From: an uncultured Clostridia bacterium
Lineage (GTDB): Bacteria > Bacillota > Clostridia > Lachnospirales > Lachnospiraceae
Length of the DNA: 5,190 nt
Reading direction: 5' to 3'
Assembly: GCA_946623485.1 (NCBI GenBank)
Contig: CAMORF010000183.1
Location: 1-5,190 of the forward strand
Below are positions 1-5,190 of the stretch, in pieces; position 1 is the first letter of the stretch, and each line of letters starts with the position of its first letter. Made by a program: the position numbers and the translations under genes. The notes beneath the pieces were generated by a model that saw only the letters and a program-made list of their open reading frames with translations, was not told the DNA's origin and did no database searches.

Positions 1-159
<159 letters not shown>

Positions 160-175
160 GGCTGACATACGCATC

Positions 176-210
176 AACGTCCCTTCCCGGAAACGGGAAG
201 GGACGTTTTA
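176..210 (+). terminator. Rho-independent terminator after rpoC
   Basis: A perfect 14-bp inverted repeat pairs 176-189 (AACGTCCCTTCCCG) with 194-207, closing a GAAA loop at 190-193. It is GC-rich at the loop end and runs straight into a T run (206-209, then ATAT). It begins 16 bases after the rpoC stop, as expected for the end of the rpoBC transcription unit. The T tract is short, but the stem is long and uninterrupted. Confidence 0.9.
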
Positions 211-254
211 TATACCCGGACGGGGAGGCGAGTTTTCAGTTGCCGCCGAAGGCG

Positions 255-267
255 GGATATGATATCC
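255..267 (+). promoter_or_regulatory. Possible promoter -10 inside an inverted repeat, upstream of the zinc-ribbon gene
   Basis: GGATATGATATCC is a perfect inverted repeat with 6-bp arms around one central base. It contains TATGAT (258-263), five of six matches to a sigma-A -10 box. The best upstream -35 candidates are poor: TTTTCA at 233-238 with a 19-base spacer, or TTCAGT at 235-240 with 17. The position fits, after the rpoC terminator and about 95 bases before the next start codon. The symmetry could be an operator covering the -10, or chance. No other promoter was found for the downstream gene. Confidence 0.3.
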
Positions 268-359
268 TTGAACGGATGGAAATGCACGGCCGGGGCGCGG
301 GGACTTCAGGTCCTTCCGGTTCGGCTGAGGGTCTTCGGGACAGAACGGAGAGAATAAAG

Positions 360-1085
360 ATGAACAGAGTCTGCGAGAAATGCGGAAGGATCCCGGACAG
401 GGCTGACATGCGGTTCTGTCCGTACTGCGGGAGCGCGCTGCCGCTGCCCGCATCCCCGGAGGAGGGGAAAAAGGTCGGAGCGGAGCTTCCGGAGGAAGCG
501 AAGAAGCTGCTGCGCAAGGCAGAGGAAGCGAAGAGCATTCCGGAAAAGGAAAAGATCCTGCTGAAGGCCCGGGAAGCCTTTCCGGACTGTTTCCCGGTGG
601 AGTGGGAGCTGCTGTTTATCGGGGAAAAGAAGAAGAAAGGACAGAAGCCCGGCACCTTTGATTATTCCGTGATCAAAAGCTACCTGCTCCGGGTTTTCCA
701 GAAGCCCGGCCTCTTCACCCGGGAACGCGCGGAACAGGACAAAAAGGAGCTCTTTGAAGGCGGGCAGCTGACGCGGTGCCTGGCCATGAGCGGGGAGCCG
801 GAAGCCCGGATGGACATGTACCTGTACCGCCTGTGCCGGGAGTATATCGAGGTTTTCCTGGAGGAGGACCGGCAGCTGACGGGCGGGCTTCTCGGATTCC
901 GGATTGAAAAAAACCATGAGAAGCTGATCTCTGGTGAGGCAGCGCAGATCATCCGAAATATCCGGGCGGACAGGGAGCTTGCGGCGGAGCGGCGGGAAAT
1001 GCTGGAGGAGAGTTTCCTGAAGGCATATACGGACCACTTTGCGGGGAAGACAGAGAACCTCGACGAAAAGCTGGCGGAAGTGTAG
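360..1085 (+). CDS. Zinc-ribbon protein of unknown function with a charged helical body
   Basis: The product is 241 residues. The N-terminus carries two CxxC knuckles, Cys5-x2-Cys8 and Cys20-x2-Cys23, as CEKCG and CPYCG. These four ligands match the small zinc-ribbon module common at the start of many bacterial proteins. A proline/glutamate-rich linker (residues 27-45) follows, then a Lys/Glu-rich, largely helical region to the end with no clear membrane segment or signal peptide, so a cytoplasmic location is inferred. Two further cysteines (77 and 140) and Cys159 are isolated. I do not recognise the C-terminal domain and assign no function. The start chosen is ATG 360, with GGAGAG at 347-352 at suitable spacing; the frame is open upstream to a TTG at 240, but that extension is low in conserved character and has no ribosome site. 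It stands alone between the rpoC terminator and the mgl promoter. No hairpin terminator with a T run follows it. Confidence 0.85.
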   Translation: MNRVCEKCGRIPDRADMRFCPYCGSALPLPASPEEGKKVGAELPEEAKKLLRKAEEAKSIPEKEKILLKAREAFPDCFPVEWELLFIGEKKKKGQKPGTFDYSVIKSYLLRVFQKPGLFTRERAEQDKKELFEGGQLTRCLAMSGEPEARMDMYLYRLCREYIEVFLEEDRQLTGGLLGFRIEKNHEKLISGEAAQIIRNIRADRELAAERREMLEESFLKAYTDHFAGKTENLDEKLAEV

Positions 1086-1099
1086 GAAGACGCATAACT

Positions 1100-1190
1100 A
1101 AAGGAGGGGAGGGGGAACGGAAAGCGGGTCACCGGAAACTCCGGAAGGAAACAGGACAGGATCCCAAAAAACAAGCAAAAAACAAACAAA
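1100..1190 (+). other. Non-coding T-poor segment with an 18-base purine tract
   Basis: This is the first part of the 290-base gap between the zinc-ribbon gene and mglB. Only three T residues (1129, 1140, 1162) occur in 91 bases. It opens with an uninterrupted purine run, 1100-1117, containing GGGG and GGGGG runs, and ends in an A/C-rich stretch (about 1164-1190). AAGGAGGGG at 1101-1109 resembles a Shine-Dalgarno site, but no start codon with an open frame follows. A small hairpin, CCGGA-AAC-TCCGG at 1132-1144, is present without a T run. I see no gene here. Confidence 0.5.
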
Positions 1191-1193
1191 TAC

Positions 1194-1205
1194 GTAAACG
1201 TTTAC
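1194..1205 (+). promoter_or_regulatory. LacI/GalR- or CcpA-type operator palindrome
   Basis: GTAAACGTTTAC is a perfect 12-bp palindrome with a central CG, the typical form of LacI-family operators. Read as a catabolite-responsive element (consensus WTGNNARCGNWWWCAW), bases 1192-1207 match at 14 of 16 positions. The mismatches are C for T at the second position and G for W at the last. It sits about 118 bases upstream of the predicted mglB transcription start, too far to block polymerase directly. Control by looping, by an upstream promoter not recognised here, or by CcpA from a distance is possible. The regulator gene is not in the window. A sugar-uptake operon under LacI-family or catabolite control would be ordinary. 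Confidence 0.6.
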
Positions 1206-1242
1206 AGCATTGCATTCTAAGGTTTTCTTTATCAGCACCGCT

Positions 1243-1254
1243 GGAAACGTTCCC
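1243..1254 (+). promoter_or_regulatory. Imperfect second operator-like palindrome
   Basis: GGAAACGTTCCC pairs at 10 of 12 positions around the same AACGTT core seen in the palindrome at 1194-1205. The two centres are 49 bases apart. It could be an auxiliary operator for the same regulator, but the arms differ and the match may be chance. Confidence 0.3.
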
Positions 1255-1282
1255 TTTTTTTCGAAAACCGGTTCCAAAGGTG

Positions 1283-1311
1283 TTTACAAATATCAGGACA
1301 TTGTGTAAAAT
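1283..1311 (+). promoter_or_regulatory. Sigma-A-type promoter of the mglBAC operon
   Basis: TTTACA at 1283-1288 (five of six to TTGACA) is separated by exactly 17 bases from TAAAAT at 1306-1311 (five of six to TATAAT). Transcription would start near 1318, leaving a leader of about 58 bases before the mglB ATG. The two boxes also form an inverted pair, TTTACA with TGTAAA (1304-1309). A 10-bp palindrome, TTTCCGGAAA (1324-1333), lies just downstream of the predicted start, where a bound repressor could block initiation. This is the best promoter in the gap. Confidence 0.7.
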
Positions 1312-1322
1312 ATGGTCAGTTC

Positions 1323-1334
1323 GTTTCCGGAAAG
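1323..1334 (+). repeat. Palindromic motif GTTTCCGGAAAG in the mglB leader (copy 1 of 3)
   Basis: This matches the perfect 12-bp palindrome at 2505-2516 at 11 of 12 bases and contains the 10-bp palindrome TTTCCGGAAA (1324-1333). It begins a few bases after the predicted transcription start. It is a candidate operator, or a short hairpin-forming element; function is not shown. Confidence 0.35.
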
Positions 1335-1375
1335 GCAATCCGGGACAAAAAAATTCAAAAAGGAGTGTAGACCTA

Positions 1376-2416
1376 ATGAAGAAACTGGTAGCCCTGGTTT
1401 TGGCACTGGTAATGGTGCTGAGCGTTTCCGCCGTGTTCGCGGAAGCAAAGAGTGAGTACAACGTGGATGTGCTCGTGTGGAAATTCGACGATACCTACGG
1501 ATCCTCTGTTCGTCAGGGAATGATGAAGTGGAAGGAAATCGTCGGCGATGAGTTGGGCGTCAAGATCAACCTGAAAATGTACGATGCCGGCGATGACATG
1601 TCCAAGCAGGTTGAGCAGTGCGATCTGGCGATCGGCGACCAGCCCGATTTCGTTATCATCAATCTGGCAGAACCGGCTGGCGGCCAGACTCTGGTCGACA
1701 AGCTGACTGCGGCGAAGATCCCCTTCCTGTTCTACAACATTCCGCCGTCTGAAGAGACCTATGAGTCCGTCGTTAAGGACACCAACTCTTTCTTTGTCGG
1801 CACACTGCCGCGTGAAGCGGGAGACATGCAGGGCGAAATCCTTGCTGATCTGTGGGCTGCCGCTCCTGAGAAGATCGACCTGAACGGCGACGGAAAAATC
1901 CAGTTTGTTGAGTTCAAGGGCGTTGCGAACAACCCTGAAGCCATTGCTCGTACACAGTATTCCGAAGAGACTGCAGTCGCTCTGGGTGTGCCGCTGGAGA
2001 TGGTCACCGACGTGATCGTTGCCGACTGGGATACCACTAAGGCGAATGACGCGATGCTTTCCACCTGGAAGTCCCATCCGGAAATCGAACTGGTGTTCGC
2101 GAATAACGATGACATGGCTATCGGCGTTATCGCTGCTCTGAACCAGAGTGGTTACAACACCGGCAACGAAGGCGACAAGGCCATTACCGTTATCGGCGTT
2201 GATGCTACCGATGCTGCGCTGGAAGCGATCAAAGCCGGCCGTATGACTGCTACTGTCAAGCAGGATGGCGATGCTATGGGTCAGGCCAACATCCGCATCA
2301 TGATGAACTACCTGCTCAATGGCAGCTGGACCGACGGTCTTGACTACAAAGTCAACGAAGATGGCGTGTCCACTTACATCCCCTATGCCAAGATCACTGC
2401 GGACGCTGTGGAATAA
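1376..2416 (+). CDS. mglB: Galactose/glucose-type sugar ABC transporter, substrate-binding protein
   Basis: The product is 346 residues, a periplasmic-binding-protein-like fold of the MglB/ribose-binding class; E. coli MglB is of similar size. Residues 1-22 are a signal peptide (MKK, hydrophobic core, then SAVFA before EAKS) with no lipobox cysteine. The calcium loop typical of MglB is complete: Asp168-Leu-Asn170-Gly-Asp172-Gly-Lys-Ile-Gln176, plus Glu238. Aligned by eye to E. coli MglB, sugar contacts are kept at Asp39, Asn121, Arg192, Trp218, Asn244 and Asp276. They differ at Asn186 (His152 in E. coli), Glu188 (Asp154) and Gln296 (Asn256), so the ligand may not be simple galactose or glucose. 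The start is ATG 1376, with AAGGAG (1360-1365) 10 bases upstream and the signal peptide directly following; a longer GTG start at 1280 would overlap the promoter. It is first in the operon and is followed by a hairpin before mglA. The family is secure, the substrate is inferred. Confidence 0.92.
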   Translation: MKKLVALVLALVMVLSVSAVFAEAKSEYNVDVLVWKFDDTYGSSVRQGMMKWKEIVGDELGVKINLKMYDAGDDMSKQVEQCDLAIGDQPDFVIINLAEPAGGQTLVDKLTAAKIPFLFYNIPPSEETYESVVKDTNSFFVGTLPREAGDMQGEILADLWAAAPEKIDLNGDGKIQFVEFKGVANNPEAIARTQYSEETAVALGVPLEMVTDVIVADWDTTKANDAMLSTWKSHPEIELVFANNDDMAIGVIAALNQSGYNTGNEGDKAITVIGVDATDAALEAIKAGRMTATVKQDGDAMGQANIRIMMNYLLNGSWTDGLDYKVNEDGVSTYIPYAKITADAVE

Positions 2417-2422
2417 TTGTTC

Positions 2423-2440
2423 CGGATCAGCTGTGATCTG
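2423..2440 (+). other. Small hairpin just after mglB
   Basis: GATCA (2425-2429) and TGATC (2434-2438) pair around a GCTG loop, and the stem can be extended by a G-T and a C-G pair (2423-2424 with 2439-2440). No T run follows. With the larger hairpin directly downstream it may help protect the 3' end of mglB mRNA. It is weak on its own. Confidence 0.35.
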
Positions 2441-2447
2441 ACAGGTT

Positions 2448-2485
2448 AATTGGTTCCGGCGACTTCGGTCGCCGGAACCAATTTT
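2448..2485 (+). terminator. Intercistronic hairpin (partial terminator) between mglB and mglA
   Basis: A perfect 16-bp stem pairs 2448-2463 with 2468-2483 around TTCG, closed by a C-G pair. That is the very stable cUUCGg tetraloop. The stem ends in AATT and only TTTT (2482-2485) follows before GAAAA. The mglA start is 112 bases further on and no convincing new promoter was seen between, so partial read-through is the likely arrangement. In sugar ABC operons such hairpins commonly leave more binding-protein mRNA than ATPase and permease mRNA. A full terminator with an unseen mglA promoter is the alternative. Confidence 0.8.
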
Positions 2486-2504
2486 GAAAAAAAGATGAGG
2501 CAGA

Positions 2505-2516
2505 GTTTCCGGAAAC
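2505..2516 (+). repeat. Perfect 12-bp palindrome GTTTCCGGAAAC (copy 2 of 3)
   Basis: A perfect 12-bp palindrome in the mglB-mglA gap, 81 bases before the mglA ATG. Near copies are at 1323-1334 and 2547-2558, both in non-coding DNA in front of mgl genes. The downstream flank CGGAAACGGTGG is also echoed by CGGAAACCGTGT at 2552-2563 (10 of 12). It may be an operator or an RNA structural element; its role is unknown. Confidence 0.4.
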
Positions 2517-2546
2517 GGTGGTTTCAAACTGGATTCAGGAAGCACT

Positions 2547-2558
2547 GTTTGCGGAAAC
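2547..2558 (+). repeat. Near copy GTTTGCGGAAAC of the palindrome (copy 3 of 3)
   Basis: This differs from the palindrome at 2505-2516 by one base, which breaks the symmetry at one pair. The two copies are 42 bases apart, about four helical turns. It lies 38 bases before the mglA ATG. No -35/-10 pair of convincing quality is placed around it. Confidence 0.3.
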
Positions 2559-2580
2559 CGTGTTTCATATTTTAAGGAAA

Positions 2581-2589
2581 GTGGGTGAT
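2581..2589 (+). promoter_or_regulatory. Ribosome-binding site deciding the mglA start
   Basis: GTGGGTGAT matches the extended anti-Shine-Dalgarno complement GGAGGTGAT at 7 of 9 positions, with the last six bases exact. It is 7 bases from ATG 2597. A rival in-frame GTG at 2585 lies inside this site and would use AAGGA (2574-2578). The ATG is preferred because it preserves the site, but four residues are in doubt. Confidence 0.55.
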
Positions 2590-2596
2590 ACTGAAC

Positions 2597-4135
2597 ATGT
2601 CCGAAAAACAGGAAGGCATGAACCAGGAACCTTTCCTGCTGGAGATGCTGGACATTGAAAAGGCTTTTCCCGGCGTGAAAGCTTTGGATCACGCAAAGCT
2701 ACAGCTTCGAGCCGGCACGGTACACGCGCTGATGGGCGAGAACGGCGCCGGAAAATCCACGCTGATGAAGTGTCTGTTTGGCATTTACTCCCGGGACAAC
2801 GGACAAATCCTGATGAACGGCAAACCGGTTTCATTTACCAGCCCTCGCGATGCGCTGGATAACGGTGTTGCGATGGTACATCAGGAACTTAACCAGGTGC
2901 TACGCCGCAGCGTTATGGAGAACGTCTGGCTGGGACGCTTCCCGACCACAAAAATCGGCATGATCGATACAAGAAAAATGTACGCAGATACGAAAGCAGT
3001 ATTCGAAAAGCTTGATATCGATGTTGATCCGAAGCAAATTATCGGTACACTCTCTGTATCCAAGCGCCAGATGGTTGAAATAGCAAAAGCGGTTTCCTAC
3101 AACGCAAAGATCCTGGTACTTGACGAACCGACCAGCTCATTGACAGAGGACGAGGTGGATCACCTGTTCCGGATCATGAAACAGCTGACGGATGAAGGCG
3201 TGGGCATCATCTACATCAGCCACAAGATGGACGAAATCCTGCGGATTTCCGATGATGTCACGATCATGCGAGACGGCAAGTGGATCGCGACAAAACAGGC
3301 ACAGGCCCTGACCAAGGAAGAGATTATCCGCCTGATGGTCGGCCGGGAGATGACCAACCAATTCCCGCCGAAGAAGAACAAGATTGGTGAGGTGCTGCTG
3401 GATGTGAAAGATTTCAGCGGCATGTATGAGCCTACCTGTCACGATGTCAGTTTCCAACTGCATAAGGGAGAGGTTCTTGGCGTTTCCGGCCTGGTCGGTT
3501 CCCGCAGGACAGAGTTGCTGAACACCCTATTCGGCTACTTCACCAGGGCAGGCGGAGAGGTTACTATGAACGGCAAGCCGATCAAGAATACGACTACGGA
3601 CGAAGCTCGCCGGAACGGTTTTGCACTGATTACCGAAGAACGTCGTGCTACTGGTATTTTTGCCGAGAGCTCGATTCTTTTTAACTCGATCATCGCAAAT
3701 GTCGATGCTTATGGCAGCCCTCTGCTGAACGGCAAAAAGATGGATGCGGACACGGACTGGGTTATCAAGTCCATTAAGGTTAAGACGCCGAGCAAGAAAA
3801 CATTGATCAAGAGCCTGTCGGGCGGAAACCAGCAGAAGGTTATCATCGGACGCTGGCTGCTGACGGAGCCGGATGTATTGTTGCTGGACGAGCCGACACG
3901 CGGTATTGACGTCGGAGCGAAATACGAAATATACCAGCTGATCCTGAATCTTGCGGAGCAGGGAAAGGGCGTCCTGATGGTTTCCAGCGAAATGCCGGAA
4001 TTGCTCGGCATTTGCGATCGGATCCTGGTTATGAGCAACGGCAAACTGGCCGGCGTTGTTGAGCGTGGCAAAGACTTTGGCAATATTCCCGGTGAACAGG
4101 AAACAATCATGGCCTTGGCTGCCAAGTATGTGTGA
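2597..4135 (+). CDS. mglA: Galactose/methylgalactoside-type sugar ABC transporter, double ATPase
   Basis: The product is 512 residues, the usual length of MglA/RbsA-type proteins in which two nucleotide-binding domains are fused. Domain 1 has Walker [10 protein letters not shown] (47-55), Q-loop Gln96, a degenerate signature LSVSKRQ (152-158), Walker B ILVLDEP (172-178) and switch His209. Domain 2 has a degenerate Walker [10 protein letters not shown] (298-306, Arg in place of Lys), a canonical signature LSGGNQQ (407-413), Walker B VLLLDEP (427-433) and SSE instead of the switch His (463-465). This asymmetry is normal for the family: each composite ATP site pairs motifs from both domains, so usually only one site hydrolyses. 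Close resemblance to E. coli MglA runs through the whole length, e.g. [35 protein letters not shown]. It acts on the cytoplasmic face, powering MglC. The mglC start follows 14 bases after its stop, so the two are co-transcribed. A GTG at 2585 is a possible alternative start. Confidence 0.95.
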   Translation: MSEKQEGMNQEPFLLEMLDIEKAFPGVKALDHAKLQLRAGTVHALMGENGAGKSTLMKCLFGIYSRDNGQILMNGKPVSFTSPRDALDNGVAMVHQELNQVLRRSVMENVWLGRFPTTKIGMIDTRKMYADTKAVFEKLDIDVDPKQIIGTLSVSKRQMVEIAKAVSYNAKILVLDEPTSSLTEDEVDHLFRIMKQLTDEGVGIIYISHKMDEILRISDDVTIMRDGKWIATKQAQALTKEEIIRLMVGREMTNQFPPKKNKIGEVLLDVKDFSGMYEPTCHDVSFQLHKGEVLGVSGLVGSRRTELLNTLFGYFTRAGGEVTMNGKPIKNTTTDEARRNGFALITEERRATGIFAESSILFNSIIANVDAYGSPLLNGKKMDADTDWVIKSIKVKTPSKKTLIKSLSGGNQQKVIIGRWLLTEPDVLLLDEPTRGIDVGAKYEIYQLILNLAEQGKGVLMVSSEMPELLGICDRILVMSNGKLAGVVERGKDFGNIPGEQETIMALAAKYV

Positions 4136-4149
4136 TGAGGTGAAAAGAG

Positions 4150-5190
4150 ATGAGCAAGAAACGGATTATCAGTATCATCATGCTGGTTGTGCTGGTGGCG
4201 GGCATCGGCCTGACCATCTATGGTGCGACGGGTGTCGGTATCTATGATAAGGCAGCCGCCATGCTGGGCGGGGACAAGAAAGCCGCCATCGGATATATCC
4301 AGGATCCGTCGACGCTAAAGGAAATCGGCTCCCTCGGAAAGCTCGGTGTGGACAAGGTGAAGAGTTTCCTTAAGGAGCTTGGACTGGACGCTGCCAGAGT
4401 GGACGCTGCCGTAGAAGAGCGGGCAAAGTATGAAACAGCTGTTGCCAACAGCAAGGATCGGGAGAAGTTCCTGGCATACGCCCAAAGCGTGGATGAGACC
4501 GTTACGGCGGATAATCTTAATGATCTGATCAAGGATCATGAGAAAAGCGATCCCATGCGCGAAGCCATGGCGATGCAGGAACTGGGCATCACGGATGAAG
4601 CTGCCTACCAGAAGCTGGCTTCCAATGAGGATCTGATTGGACTTTACAGGGAAGGTCTGCCGAAGCTCCTGGAGAACAACCGCATGACCAACGGTGTGGT
4701 GATCCAGTTTATCGGTATCATTCTGATGGTTGTGCCCTTGGCGTACTTTGTGATCCAGGCAATGGACATCAAGCCGCGTCAGAAAACGCACGTAGCCAAT
4801 CCAAAGACAGCCAGACTTACAGCCTTCTTCCTGAACTACGCCCTGTTTATTATCCTGGGCTTGATTCTGGTGATTGTTTCAATTGTCCGGATTGACTTCC
4901 TCAGCATTGACAATATCCTGAACATTCTCCAGAATGCTTCCACGAAGGGAATTCTGGCTCTGGGCTGCGCCGGGCTGATCGTACTGGCGGGCACGGATCT
5001 GAGCATTGGCCGCGTGCTTGGAATTTCTGCCGCGGTGACGGCATCTCTTGTGCAGAGCACAACATATGCGAGCCGCATGTATCCCACGATGACACAGCCC
5101 CTGGGAACATTCGGTCTGCTTGTGCCGCTGTTTGCTTCCATTGCTGTGGCGGTCGCTTTCAGCCTGATCAACGGTTTTGGCGTGGCAAAG
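4150..5190 (+). CDS. mglC: Sugar ABC transporter permease of the MglC type with a long N-terminal extension (partial, runs off window)
   Basis: The frame is open from ATG 4150 to the last base, 347 codons with no stop. GAGGTGA (4137-4143) lies 6 bases before the start, and mglA ends 14 bases upstream. The conserved permease core begins near residue 223: a membrane helix (about 227-246), then FLSIDNILNILQNASTKGIL and GLIVLAGTDLSIGRVLGISA (275-294). The latter matches the GTDLSxGRxxG signature of MglC and related permeases, followed by another hydrophobic segment (322-339). E. coli MglC starts almost directly at the first of these helices. Here it is preceded by a helix at about 5-24, roughly 155 charged, helix-rich residues (28-182), a second helix (about 183-204) and a basic KPRQK loop. 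Basic residues at both ends of the helix pair put the inserted domain outside the membrane by the positive-inside rule. The core family is certain; the role of the extension is unknown. The remaining C-terminal part lies beyond the window. Confidence 0.9.
   Translation, partial: MSKKRIISIIMLVVLVAGIGLTIYGATGVGIYDKAAAMLGGDKKAAIGYIQDPSTLKEIGSLGKLGVDKVKSFLKELGLDAARVDAAVEERAKYETAVANSKDREKFLAYAQSVDETVTADNLNDLIKDHEKSDPMREAMAMQELGITDEAAYQKLASNEDLIGLYREGLPKLLENNRMTNGVVIQFIGIILMVVPLAYFVIQAMDIKPRQKTHVANPKTARLTAFFLNYALFIILGLILVIVSIVRIDFLSIDNILNILQNASTKGILALGCAGLIVLAGTDLSIGRVLGISAAVTASLVQSTTYASRMYPTMTQPLGTFGLLVPLFASIAVAVAFSLINGFGVAK

Noticed and set aside
240..359. Upstream TTG extension of the zinc-ribbon protein by 40 residues
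   Set aside because: No ribosome site before the TTG, composition unlike a folded domain, and the zinc ribbon is expected right at the N-terminus. GGAGAG at 347-352 supports ATG 360.
306..1037. Open frames on the - strand opposite the zinc-ribbon gene (including 243 and 169 codons)
   Set aside because: The sense strand has a good start, a ribosome site and a real zinc-ribbon motif. The antisense products are low-complexity Ser/Arg/Leu/Phe-rich translations.
1280..1375. GTG start extending MglB by 32 residues
   Set aside because: It would place coding sequence over the promoter and bury the signal peptide. ATG 1376 has AAGGAG upstream and begins with a typical MKK leader.
1373..2692. Long open frame of 439 codons on the - strand opposite mglB
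   Set aside because: It is the antisense of a clearly recognisable gene, has no ribosome site of note, and its product resembles no family. The long open frame follows from mglB codon use on the other strand.
3488..3514. Possible loss of function in the second ATPase domain of MglA (Arg in place of the Walker A Lys)
   Set aside because: Asymmetric degenerate sites are normal for MglA/RbsA double ATPases, and E. coli MglA also has a degenerate second Walker A, so this is not a defect.
4056..4247. 63-codon + strand frame across the mglA-mglC junction
   Set aside because: It overlaps the end of mglA and the start of mglC in another frame, and both of those are well supported.

Overview
The window looks chromosomal and comes from a moderately GC-rich, probably Gram-positive bacterium. 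A Clostridia-like organism is my best guess, resting on the RpoC C-terminus, strong Shine-Dalgarno sites and the style of the signal peptide; no ribosomal RNA is present to confirm it. All genes lie on the + strand.

Layout. Positions 1-159 are the last 52 codons of rpoC (RNA polymerase beta-prime), closed by a strong intrinsic terminator (176-210). A weak promoter candidate containing an inverted repeat (255-267) precedes a 241-residue orphan protein with a four-cysteine zinc ribbon (360-1085). A 290-base non-coding stretch follows. It holds an unusually T-poor, purine-rich segment (1100-1190), a perfect 12-bp LacI/CcpA-type palindrome (1194-1205), a weaker related palindrome (1243-1254) and a good sigma-A-type promoter (1283-1311).

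That promoter should drive an mgl-type sugar ABC importer operon. It comprises mglB (1376-2416, secreted galactose/glucose-type binding protein with an intact calcium loop), mglA (2597-4135, double ATPase) and mglC (4150 to beyond the window, permease). A hairpin with a UUCG loop lies between mglB and mglA. It probably lets the binding protein be made in excess over the membrane components. MglB captures the sugar outside the membrane, MglC forms the channel and MglA powers transport.

The most unusual point is MglC. The conserved permease core starts only around residue 223. It is preceded by an extra membrane helix, about 150 charged helical residues predicted to lie outside the membrane, and a second extra helix. 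MglB also lacks a lipoprotein cysteine and carries three substitutions at positions aligned with sugar-contacting residues of E. coli MglB. No CRISPR array, tRNA, rRNA, insertion sequence or phage gene was seen.
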